Positions 55,503 through 64,000 of a DNA stretch of 64,000 bases are shown one piece after another. The DNA is from Dryocosmus kuriphilus. Lineage: Eukaryota; Arthropoda; Insecta; Hymenoptera; Cynipidae. The number at the start of each line of letters is the position of its first letter. The stretch's first letter is position 1. The translations under genes were made by a program, and so were the position numbers. Location of the stretch: the NCBI GenBank assembly GCA_038277395.1, contig CM076191.1, positions 93,492,822 to 93,556,821 on the forward strand, given 5' to 3'. Under the pieces are notes generated by a model, which was given only the letters and a program-made list of their open reading frames with translations, ran no database searches and was not told the origin of the DNA.

Positions 55503-55632
55503 ATTTTCTTCAACAGCGGAGCGAAACAAGTAAGTTTCCATCCGCTTCGTACGGATCGGCAATCGCTTAGTTTCCGTCGTAGGAAGCGGATGGAAACTTA
55601 CGAGTTTCGCTCTGCTGTTGAAGAAAATAATT
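55503..55632. repeat. Hairpin 2 of a pair, about 46-base arms
   Basis: TTTTCTTCAACAGCGGAGCG...AAGTTTCCATCCGCTTC pairs with GAAGCGGATGGAAACTT...CGCTCTGCTGTTGAAGAAAA. Only a few mismatches, short loop. Confidence 0.85.
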
Positions 55633-57310
55633 TATAAAATTTGAATCAGACGTTTATGTATGTTTAAATACTAAGGCTTTATTTATTTATTTTTTTAAAG
55701 CCAAAATTTTACCCAACAGACGAGGCCAATTGAAGAAGAACACATTCCATTTTAAGCAGTTAAATTTTTAAATTTAAATTCTAAAAATTGGTTAATTTTG
55801 AACAGACTCAGAAACTTCTCAAAAAACCAATTATTGTTTAATTTTTAATGCTCAAACTACAGATTAGTTTTAAAGATCATTGATTAATTTGTATTTAAAT
55901 TCGATTACCTTAAAACCCTGTTAAACCAAAATTTGCAATTCCAAACGTTTTCCATTTTTAACTGTTCGAATCTATAAAACCGAATTTTAAAATTCTTGTA
56001 ATTGAAAAAGTTACAGTTAAAAATAAGGAACTACAATAGAAAATTTTTAAAGTAAACGATGTTAGCATAACGCTTTGACAACTAAATGATTTCGTGACCG
56101 AAAAAGTTGTAAATTAAACTTAATATTTTTAAAAAATTTTAAGCGGACATATTTCAAATTTCATTTTCTCATGTTATATTAAATTTGTGATACTTCAAGT
56201 GATTAGACAGATTTTTCTATACATTTGTAAAATTCCTGGTCAAAAAATAAGTTCCCTGAGATTTTCCGGTCTCTAAAAATTATCGGTCCAGTGGCCACCC
56301 TACGAATTCAACAAAAAAGACGATTTTTCAACAAAATAGTTGTATTCTGAACAAAGAAAGATTAAGTCTGAACCAAAAAAGATTAATTTCTAGTTAAACA
56401 ACCTAAAAGTTGAACTTTTATTTAAGAAGGATTAAATTTCTACTAAAACAGATTTAATGTTAAACCAAAAAGACGAATTAAAAAGAATGGTTGAATTTTC
56501 AGCTGAATAAAAATTTTAACTAAAAATATAATCATCAAGGAGGATGGAACTATAAAAAATAAATAGAAGCAGAAATACAAAGCAAATAATCTTCTATTCG
56601 TACCTGAAGGAATGCTTACGAAGATACATTCATATTCCACATTTCTTTAGTTTTTGTTGAATTCTTCATCATTCTCTATGGCTGTTAGAGGCAAGAACCT
56701 TTTTATCAATTCTAAGTCGTTAGCTGTAAGCAAGGAAGTTTCTATTTCTCCTAAGTATCTATAAGTATGTTCAATACATCATGCCGTTTACACCTCTCTT
56801 AAAATTATCTAAAATAGAATCGGTTGAGAATTAATTAAGATTGAAATAAATATGAACTTTAAAACTGAAGATGACGTAAAAACTTAAGTACCATCAATCT
56901 TAAGACAGCCAACGTTTTTCTTAGGTTGCGTGTTGTCTTATTGCTGATTTTCATTTTCTGTTCCTGCACACTCTGGCTCAAACGTGATTCTAAAATAATC
57001 GGTTTCTTTCTTAAATCTCTTCGCTGGTCTTTTCTCTTTGTTAGATTGCTGATCAGCATTTTGCAAATGACTGTCATTTGTAATTTAGGAACTTCTGGAG
57101 TCACGAATAGGTTTAAACGGTTATAAGCATTATTGGACTCAAGAATCTTCTAATCTGTATCTACAGATTTTTGCTTCCCTTCGTCGCTCGAGAAGACTTT
57201 TTTCGACTTCCTTTATCTCTTTTCTTTCCTTAGTTCCGGCATGTTCAAGAGCGTACTTATTCCTTATTCATAACATCTTGATGAATCTACAGAATTGAGA
57301 AGAAAAAACA
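55633..57310. other. AT-rich non-coding stretch, no gene recognised
   Basis: About 1.7 kb. Words like TTAAATTTTxAAxTT and AACAAAAAAGA recur but without a clear period. The short open stretches at 56443-57126 have no domain. Confidence 0.5.
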
Positions 57311-57394
57311 AATTGTATGTATGTATGTATGTATCTTTATTGCCTATATGAATACAGAGTTCAATGGCAAAGGGAGCCACTAAATTAGTATAGT

Positions 57395-57436
<42 letters not shown>

Positions 57437-57501
57437 GAATTTATAGATAAATGTACAAGAGGTTCAAATTCGAGTTGCTCAAATACTACTGTTGACAATA
57501 A

Positions 57502-59711
57502 TTATTCAAATAAGGAGAACGCCCTGACTTTCATAAACGCATTTATAAAGTTATATATTGAACGGAGATTCGCTGGATTAGAGTTAAGCAATAGAAGGTG
57601 TAAGTTGTTTCCGTTAATCGTGTGTAAATTACGCAAATGGTGATCCCTAATGCACGCGTAAATTGGACATTTAGTAAAAATATGTACGAGGTCCTCCTTT
57701 TCTCCCAGATTACACAGTTGACAAATTTTTTGTGGGTGAATCACGGTTGTATCAGTTTTTGAGGTCAGCTTAATGATGAATTTGGAATATGTCCTAAGTT
57801 GAATAAAAATACTTTTAAAAAGAAACGGGGTTTTTGCAAACAAATGTTGATGAGGTTGTGAATCACTGTAAAAAATTTTCTTATAGATGATACTAAAATT
57901 GCTCTTTTCTAATCTTGTCAAATCCTGAAAGAACCTGTGTTCATTATATCTGTTAACTATATCTACAATGTGACCTTTAAGGGTGGCACCATTTAATTCA
58001 GTCAAGTTTTGACTAATACCCGCACCTTCCAGACATCTTATAAGCTGGCCTAGCCAATTGTATTTGACATTTTTACTGTGAGCAGTTTGAGCCAGTTTTT
58101 GCATACAGATTTTTGGGTAGCGCGAGTCTTTCGTGACAAAAACGCATGCCGCCCAGTTCAGCGCCATTTTTATAATTTGACCAGATACACAGGATAATCC
58201 CAATTCTAATCTGATTGCAAAGTCAGGTGTATTTCTCGGTAAGCGAAAAAGATTTTTGAAAAAACGAATCTGTACTTTTGCGTAAACTTCCAAAAAGTTC
58301 AGACCAACAATATGAGCTGCGTATAGTAAGGTGTTTCTCATAAGCGACTCCTGAATTTTAATAATAGAAGGCCAGGCAGAACATTTGGTTCGGGTTAAAA
58401 TACTGTAGACAGCTGCCGAGGCTAAGTTGGCTCTACTGGCTGCAGCATGAGTTGCCAAGTTGAACAATCCTGATCTAGAGAAAATCTTACCAAGATAATC
58501 GAAACAGGAAACAAACTCGATCTGACTACCATCATATTTCAATCCAAGAAGTTTTTCGTCAATTCGACCTTTTTTAAAAATAGTATACTGGGTTTTGTCT
58601 TTGTTTACCGTTAGTTTATTAATATTACAATATTCCAGCAGGGCCTTGAATTTCCTTATTGCGTCGATTTTGGTTTCAGCTAGGATAATTAAGTCATCTG
58701 CATAAATTAAAACTAAAATATCTTTATCACTCACAATTCTAAGGCCAACCAGACCTTTTCTTCTAAGGAAAGTCTCGATATCGGAGGTAAAGAGATTAAA
58801 TATTATTGGACTCATAATTTCACCCTGCAGCACCCCCTCCGTAACCGGTAACTCCCCTGAGAGTCCGTCTCCCACCTTCACACAAGTTGAAGCTCTTTCA
58901 TATAAACTTTTAAGTAACCTAATTATTTTCGTGCTTACACCCAAATCATGAAGTTTTGTCCAGACTAGGGCATGATTGACCGAAGGGAACGCTCTTGAAA
59001 AATCAACTACTATGGCATATAGATATCTGTTTTTTTTTGTAGATAAATCTGAGAGATAGCAGCCAAAGTAAAGATGTTATCAACACAACCCCTTTTCCTG
59101 CGAAAACCTGCTTGCGCTTCCGGAATGATTTAACATAAAGATTCCCATTTTTCTAGTCTAGCTAGTAAAATCTGCGTAAAAATTTTTAAAACAGAGTTTA
59201 AAAGAGCAATCGGTCTATAATTATTGGGATTAGAGGGATCATGTTTCTTGTGAAGCATATGTGCCAAAGATTTAGTCCAGTCAAGAGGTATATATTCTTT
59301 TTCAAGTATTTTATTAAAAAAGGACTCTAGATACAGGAGCCAATTAGGAGGAAAATTCTTGTAGAAACAGTTTGAGATCTGAGCCGGCCCTGGGGCCTTA
59401 TTTAGTTTTGTTTTGTTAATTGACGACATGATCTCATTTGCTGTAATGCTGCTATCTAGTAACGGATGACGAACGTCCGTAAATAAGGATGGAGACAGAC
59501 ATCTCAGGGGAAGTGTAAGGCGGATGTAATTTTCCCATTCTCCAGTGTTGAGAGCATTTGATTTGATTTTCAAACCCCTAAATTTATTCATGGTTTCCCA
59601 AAAAGTCTTACTATCTTTGACTTTCTCAAGGCCCGCAACTGTACTTTTTTCAAAACTCGTCTTTTTATGGCCGATTAGAGCCTGGTACGATTTTTTAGCT
59701 TTAATATACAT
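57502..59711 (-). pseudogene. LINE ORF2 reverse transcriptase (two or more frame breaks)
   Basis: 59711-59130 holds LNKAPGPAQISNCFYKNFPP and SNPNNYRPIALLNSVLKIFT. A break follows at about 59130-58944, where motif A (VVDFSRAFPSVNHALVW) can be read in another frame. 58944-57502 is a 480-codon open stretch with VLQGEIMSPIIFNLFTSDIE, VLIYADDLIILAET (catalytic YADD), IEFVSCFDYLGKIFSRSG and a C-terminal zinc motif CQLCNLGEKEDLVHIFTKCP. That last long open stretch suggests a moderately young insertion. Confidence 0.82.
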
Positions 59712-59783
59712 CGTTTTAGTCTCGTCAGAAAAGCCAGCCCTGCTGGCGGATTTTAATATGCTAAGTAATGAATGTTTAGCTTG

Positions 59784-60834
59784 TTAACAGACGATATCGA
59801 ACCAAGGCTTGTCACGCTTAGGTTGACTACAAAATCCTTTCCTCGTTTTGTACATGTCAGCTGCTATCGCACTATCAAAAATTTCCTCCGTGAGATTCGA
59901 ACTTAAACCGTCGATATCGATTATGTCGAAGTTTACTTTGATCTTATTTGACAAATAGAGTTCGTTTGAGAAGATTTCCAGCCTACTGTCGTCCCACTTA
60001 AGATAAGTCAATTTTTTGTTTTTGTTTACTTTCGGAGAGTCAGAGTGACTAACTGAAACAGGGAGGCTACTGGAGGACACCAAGATGGGAAAATGATCAA
60101 AAAAAGGTATAGAGTGATCCACCTTCAGGTCATTAATCAGACTAATTGCCTCGGCATTACACCAAACTAAGTCAATTATGCTTTCCCCCCCTGTATTCAC
60201 GAATGTAAAATTTGCTGGATTATCACTCCGCGATCTTCCGTTTATCAAATAAAATTCTTTCTCCTCCATCATCTCGACCAATCTCAGCCCCCTCTTACCG
60301 TGTACAATATCCTGACTATCACGCTGAATACAGAAATCTCAGTGAGTAAACATCTCGGGGGCACCCTGTCCCAAGCATCCAACCCTACAGTTAAAATCAC
60401 CATAAATAATGGTAGCTATATTATTGAAGTTATCTGTCAGTGTATTCAAAGTTTCTTCGAATAATTGTAAAATAATGTCTATATCAACTGCTGGGTTAAA
60501 ATAGCACATACCCAAAATAAAATGTGTCCCATTTTTATTGGTGATTCGCACCAGGATCCAATATTCTGTTTTATCAATAAGTTTACACTTTGGGTATGAT
60601 TTGCTTATGAGAGAGAGTCAGTCCCCCACTTGCCCTACCTCTTGACTTATCTTTTAAAGCGTTAGAGAAAAAATAATGACCATTTTTTGTAACGTTAACA
60701 TTAGTTGGAATTTTAGTCAGCCAGGTTTCGGCAATACCTATAATTGCGAAATTGTCTAAATTAATACCAGAGTTTAAAAATCTTACGTAACCATGACAAT
60801 CCCAAAATAAAAACTTTGAGGTGTTTGCAACCAT
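59784..60834 (-). pseudogene. LINE ORF2 APE endonuclease (frameshifted)
   Basis: Pieces in order: 60834-60583 with NLDNFAIIGIAETWLTKIP (E-T-W-L site) and DKSRGRASGGLTL; 60551-60339 with GMCYFNPAVDIDI and TIIYGDFNCRVGCLGQ (GDFN site); 60281-59784 with LINGRSRSDNPANFTFVN, SIIDLVWCNAEAI and DHSIPFFDHFPILV (D-H ending site). Two frame breaks separate them. Confidence 0.8.
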
Positions 60835-60854
60835 TTCGCTTGAGCCCCGGTTCC

Positions 60855-61262
60855 TTAGTTTTTTTGAAGCCTCTTATTCTGACGCCCGTCCACAGTGGTC
60901 TGAATGAGGGGGGGGGGGGGGGGGCATTTCTCCTTGACTGTTGAGGTTTGTGGGAGGGGATTCCGAGGCCTTACGTTTCGAATTGCATCCAGTGGTCGCT
61001 TCCCTCTGTTGAGCTCCCCCATCTTTGATCTCATCCGCATCTCGAATCCTCTTCTCCAGCAATTGCAACTCAGCGCAATTAAAACTTTTTCCCTCTACAT
61101 ATAAAAGGTTATAACTTAGGAAAGTTCTTAGACCCTTCTCCCTTGCTTTTTTCAGGTATGGAAGAAGAGTTTTTCTTTCTTCCTGGACTTTTTTTGTATA
61201 GTCTTCGGAGATGCTGATTCCAGTACCACGAAGTTTCCTCAGTTGGGACAATATGAGTTTTT
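60855..61262 (-). pseudogene. LINE ORF1, C-terminal part only
   Basis: SQLRKLRGTGISISEDYTKK, then LPYLKKAREKGLRTFLSYNL and LLYVEGKSFNC form the conserved end of a LINE ORF1 RNA-binding domain. A Pro run (MPPPPPPHS) from a G-run at 60908-60924 follows. The N-terminal part is missing because the element is cut at 61262. Confidence 0.6.
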
Positions 61263-62534
61263 ACATTCTCATCAGAGAAGGTATTAGATTTATGCAAAAT
61301 TTGACTTTCGCGGATTTCATGAAATCTCCACGTTTTAAGACCTCCTGAATCCGAAAAAATGGTTTTTACGACCGTGTCTGTCTGTCTGTTGGCGTTGTCG
61401 TCGTTGTTTGTCGCCGTCGTTGTCGTCGTTGTCGTTGTCGTTGTCGTCTGTTCCCACGATAACTTTCGAAGGACTAATCTGATTGGATTGCGCTTTAGTA
61501 CACTTCTTTAAGAGGTGAAAAGAAAGGACGAGATCGTTAACCAGCAGTTTTTGACTAACGGTTATGGTTTTATCCATTAAAAACTGTTTTCACAAAATCA
61601 AAAAATCCATTTTTCGGCTAAACTATGAGAGATACCAAAAAAATGTTAGACAATGAAATTGTTCACCTCAGAAAAATCTACAAATTTTCTCTTAACCATT
61701 TTTTGATAAAATGAACGGTTTTTGTTTAAATCAAGAAAACGCTATTAAAATTTAAAAACTGTGGTTTCCCGCCAAAATATTCAAGATAAAAAAAATGTTT
61801 TAGAAGAAAGTTGTTCAATTTAAAAAGATCTACAAATTTTGTTTCAACCATTTTTTGATAAAATGCACGGTTTTTGTTTTAATCGATAAAACGTTATTAA
61901 AAATTCAAGATTTCAAATTTCCCGCCAAACGATGGAAGATACAGAAAAATAATAATAAAGAAAGTTGTTCGCCTCAAAAAGGTCTACAAATTTGCTCTCT
62001 ATCATTTTTTTGAGCAGACGCGTATTTTTTGAGTTATTCGTGAAATATGTTATGAAATATAAAGAAAACCACTTTTCAGCAAAACTGTGCAAGATATGAG
62101 AAAATATTAACAAGCAGAATCGTTCACCTTGGAAAGAGCTACAAAAGTTATTTATAAGACTGATCGTTTTACTTTTAACAATCGGAATCCTCTATTGCGA
62201 AATTTGGAATATCACTAAAAAACTTTACCAATCTATAATGTGTTTAAAAAAATGTAATTATCGAGCGCGAAGCGCGAGGGTCATGATGAGAATGTTTGCC
62301 TTAAGGGCGATAGAGCCTTAAGTAAAATAATTTCTTTTGTAATTTTTAATTTAAAGGTTTCTACGATCCATAAACACCGAGCGCGTAGCGCGAGGTGAAT
62401 AATCTATCGAGTGCGAAGCGTGAGTGCTGTAAATAACTTATCGAGCGCGAAGCGCGAGTGCCAATAGACGCGCGGCCTAGGCGCGCTCATACTTCGCGCG
62501 AAGCGCGGCGCGCGCAGCGCGCGATGAGAATGTG
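61263..62534 (-). repeat. ACATTCTCATC repeat family, copy C (most complete)
   Basis: The left end ACATTCTCATCAGAG (61263) and the right end GCGATGAGAATGT (to 62534) are inverted terminal words. In minus orientation: terminal word, GCGCGAAGCGCG palindromes (62380-62530), CTTAAGG...CCTTAAG, then about 155-bp sub-repeats holding TTTGTAGACCTTTTTGAGGC (four related units between 61620 and 62150), then the short frame 61577-61335. It ends by touching LINE sequence at 61262. Confidence 0.7.
61335..61577 (-). CDS. Short repeat-borne reading frame in copy C
   Basis: An 80-codon frame whose first 50 residues align gap-free with 26332-26568 (MDKTIT..QK, KAQSN.(I/L)SPSKVIVGTDDN). The Asp/Asn/Gln-rich end comes from a GTC/GTT microsatellite at 61390-61450. 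Function unknown. Confidence 0.3.
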   Translation of the reverse strand: MDKTITVSQKLLVNDLVLSFHLLKKCTKAQSNQISPSKVIVGTDDNDNDNDDNDGDKQRRQRQQTDRHGRKNHFFGFRRS

Positions 62535-62976
62535 CCCGCGCAGCGGGCAGATTTTTTGTCTTTAAATGATCGAAGCTGGGTCAGGATTAGAAAAAACAAA
62601 TTGAAAAATTAATTCCCATTTCAAATGTTTAAAGACACTTTTTAAGCGTAAGAAATGCAAATATATTTAGAATTTTTAGAATATTGTAGGCTTTTTTATA
62701 TTTTTTTTTTTTTTTCAAGTTATGTGAGAATAAAATGCAAAAAGTGGAAAAGTTTTTACTATTCTTAATTTCAAAATATTAATACTTGCAAATGGAATTA
62801 TACTTGTGATAGATATTTACATTATTAATTGCTCGGATTTCTAAAGTCATTTTCCAGAAAAATTTAACTGTTTGCTAATCACATTTCCTCAAAAGTGACA
62901 ATTTTTTAATATTAGAATAAATGTTAAAAGTAATTGTTCGATTTTCCCAGTCAAAAGGTCGTTTATTTAATAAATT
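62535..62976. other. AT-rich non-coding stretch
   Basis: TGCCCGCGCAGCGGGCA at 62535-62551 is a perfect palindrome adjoining the repeat end. Nothing else is recognised. Confidence 0.5.
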
Positions 62977-63014
62977 GTCGACGTTTCGGCTTTATTTAAG
63001 CCATCTTCAGGACA
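62977..63014 (-). ncRNA. Hammerhead-like motif downstream of PLE-E
   Basis: The minus strand reads TGTC CTGAAGA T GGCTT AAATA AAGCC GAAA CGTC GACA. CUGANGA and GAAA match the hammerhead core, GGCTT/AAGCC gives a 5-pair stem II, and TGTC/GACA a 4-pair stem I; the ACGT after GAAA is the self-complementary stem III seen in minimal PLE hammerheads. One extra T lies between CTGAAGA and stem II. It is about 650 bases after the GIY-YIG stop. Confidence 0.5.
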
Positions 63015-63661
63015 TCTAGATCAACATTAACAACTCAATGTGTAAAAATGTAACGGTAATATATAACAATGAAATAAAAACTATAAATATATGTATATCA
63101 ATAATGAATAATATATAAAAATAATAAATAGTCTATAATAATGTAACAATAGTAAATGACATATAAGAATAAATACTCTATAAGTGTTCTTTAAATAAAT
63201 AGCAATGATAATTAACATGCAAAGTAAATGAATGAAATTATATACAATATTAATAAATAAATTTAATTCTTGAAACAGAGATTAACTATTGACTTAAATA
63301 TGAAAACTATACATACTATTATGCGAGACCTCTTTTGTAATTTCCGCCTTCTTCTTTTTTCTTTCTTTTTGGCTATATCGTCTCAAATAGACCATTACAT
63401 TAGTAGCCATGTCAATAAATTAAACCAAAACATTGTCAATATTTAAGAACGTTGTTTGGTACGTCGTTGAAATACGAAGAAGGTACGTGTTACTTTGGAC
63501 GTGATACATTGAGAACTGAAGAGAGTGGCGAGAAATCGAATTGAAAAGTCTAGATATATTTCAAAATCACATTACGTAAGACACTGGAGATCATCATAAT
63601 ATTTTGATGTAAATAGATACAGTTATCAAATGTAAGGAATTAAAGCATCCCAAACATGGTT
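63015..63661 (-). other. PLE-E 3' non-coding region
   Basis: About 650 AT-rich bases with many AATAAT-type words between the nuclease stop and the hammerhead-like motif. No gene is seen. Confidence 0.5.
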
Positions 63662-63988
63662 TCATCCCAATAAATCTTTTTGTTTATTTAATGCTTCTTC
63701 TTGGTGTTTCTTAATAAAAATCATTTCTGCAAATAATCTTTTATGGTATCTGACTTCTCCATTCAAAATCTCAACACTGTCCCAGTCGAAATCGTGATCT
63801 TCATTGATTCTGTGTTCACTAATGACATTATTATCTCCATTTTGTTTGTTGATGTCTTTTTGATGTTTAGAAACTCTCTTTTTGAAGTATCTACCTGTTT
63901 GCCCGATATAAACATTTTCGCAGTTTTTACAATCGATTTTATATACAACGTTAGACTTTAGATCATTCTTAATTTTGTCTTTACCCAA
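63662..63988 (-). CDS. PLE GIY-YIG endonuclease (PLE-E), intact fragment
   Basis: A 108-codon frame without breaks, partial at the N-terminal side since the PLE polyprotein continues upstream beyond 64000. NVVYKIDCKNCENVYIGQTG holds the C-x-x-C linker and Y-I-G core, RYFKKRVSKHQKDINKQ the Arg/His helix, SEHRINEDHDFDWD the next conserved block, and RLFAEMIFIKKH the catalytic Glu. It ends at KDLLG. This is the best-preserved nuclease domain in the window, and its parent element may be young. Confidence 0.8.
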   Translation of the reverse strand: MGKDKIKNDLKSNVVYKIDCKNCENVYIGQTGRYFKKRVSKHQKDINKQNGDNNVISEHRINEDHDFDWDSVEILNGEVRYHKRLFAEMIFIKKHQEEALNKQKDLLG

Positions 63989-64000
63989 ACGTATGTATTT

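Larger units (their letters stand above)
57315..61262 (-). mobile_element. Non-LTR retrotransposon (class uncertain) with CATA-repeat tail
   Basis: Minus-strand LINE of about 3.9 kb: ORF1 C-terminal part (61251-60855), ORF2 endonuclease (60834-59784), RT (59711-57502), and a 3' end reading GGCAATAAAGATACATACAT into a tail of CATA units (57315-57335). Its 5' side stops at about 61262, at the terminal word of repeat copy C. Frameshifts are few. Clade I cannot fix; the YADD box and C-terminal zinc motif fit an I- or CR1-like group. Confidence 0.78.
62977..64000 (-). mobile_element. Penelope-like element (PLE-E), entering from the right edge
   Basis: Minus-strand PLE of which only the GIY-YIG nuclease and 3' region lie in the window. 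The RT would be beyond base 64000. The hammerhead-like motif near 63000 marks its terminal repeat region. Confidence 0.7.

Noticed and set aside
1..64000. tRNA, rRNA or other stable host RNA genes
   Set aside because: I saw no cloverleaf-compatible A and B boxes at proper spacing and no rRNA segments; only the tRNA-Trp complement in the LTR primer site.

Overview
This window looks like arthropod, most likely insect, nuclear DNA. It is AT-rich, full of microsatellites, and almost entirely built from decayed and nested transposable elements. The mix fits an insect genome, perhaps Hymenoptera (my inference, low confidence): CsRn1-type Gypsy elements with a tRNA-Trp primer site, an R1/I-like LINE, a CR1/Jockey-like LINE, a DUF4780-bearing LINE, GIY-YIG Penelope-like elements and a Copia fragment. 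I recognise no convincing single-copy host gene, no tRNA or rRNA, and no prokaryotic feature. Nearly every coding region carries frameshifts, stops or deletions, so most are listed as pseudogenes.

Layout. 1-860: minus-strand Penelope-like element (PLE) with a deleted middle. 1113-6363: Gypsy element with two LTRs, a tRNA-Trp primer site and internal deletions. 7030-10810: second PLE, rearranged; its N-terminal half occurs twice head to head around a GC-rich hairpin insert, and the RT and GIY-YIG nuclease follow. 12080-15550: a short TIR element split by a minus-strand LINE carrying a DUF4780 ORF, with a 12-bp target duplication. 15765-25715: second Gypsy element split by an R1/I-like LINE (20621-25534), also with a 12-bp target duplication. 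25800-26600, about 54000-54950 and 61263-62534: three copies of an unclassified repeat family with 'ACATTCTCATC' ends, internal sub-repeats and GCGAAGCGC palindromes. 26930-31738: plus-strand CR1/Jockey-like LINE.

32509-41125: minus-strand Gypsy element whose RNase H is split by a 2.8-kb repeat-rich insert. 41280-42215: remnant of an unrecognised cysteine-rich mobile-element protein. 44395-46400: inverted arrays of about 180-bp units (foldback-like). 46770-47180: 195-bp tandem repeat. 47320-49430: third PLE (minus). 49431-51685: Copia fragment. 51686-53360: minisatellites. 54751-55632: three long hairpins. 57315-61262: minus-strand LINE with a (TATG/CATA)n tail. 62977-64000: fourth PLE, entering from the right edge.

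How the parts relate: each LTR element or LINE carried its own replication proteins (Gag/ORF1, protease, RT, RNase H, integrase or endonuclease), and later elements landed inside earlier ones. The best-supported history is the two LINE insertions with readable target duplications. The most interesting less-explained structures are the foldback arrays at 44.4-46.4 kb, the ACATTCTCATC repeat family with a short reading frame kept between two copies, and hammerhead-like motifs at matching distances downstream of two PLE nuclease domains.
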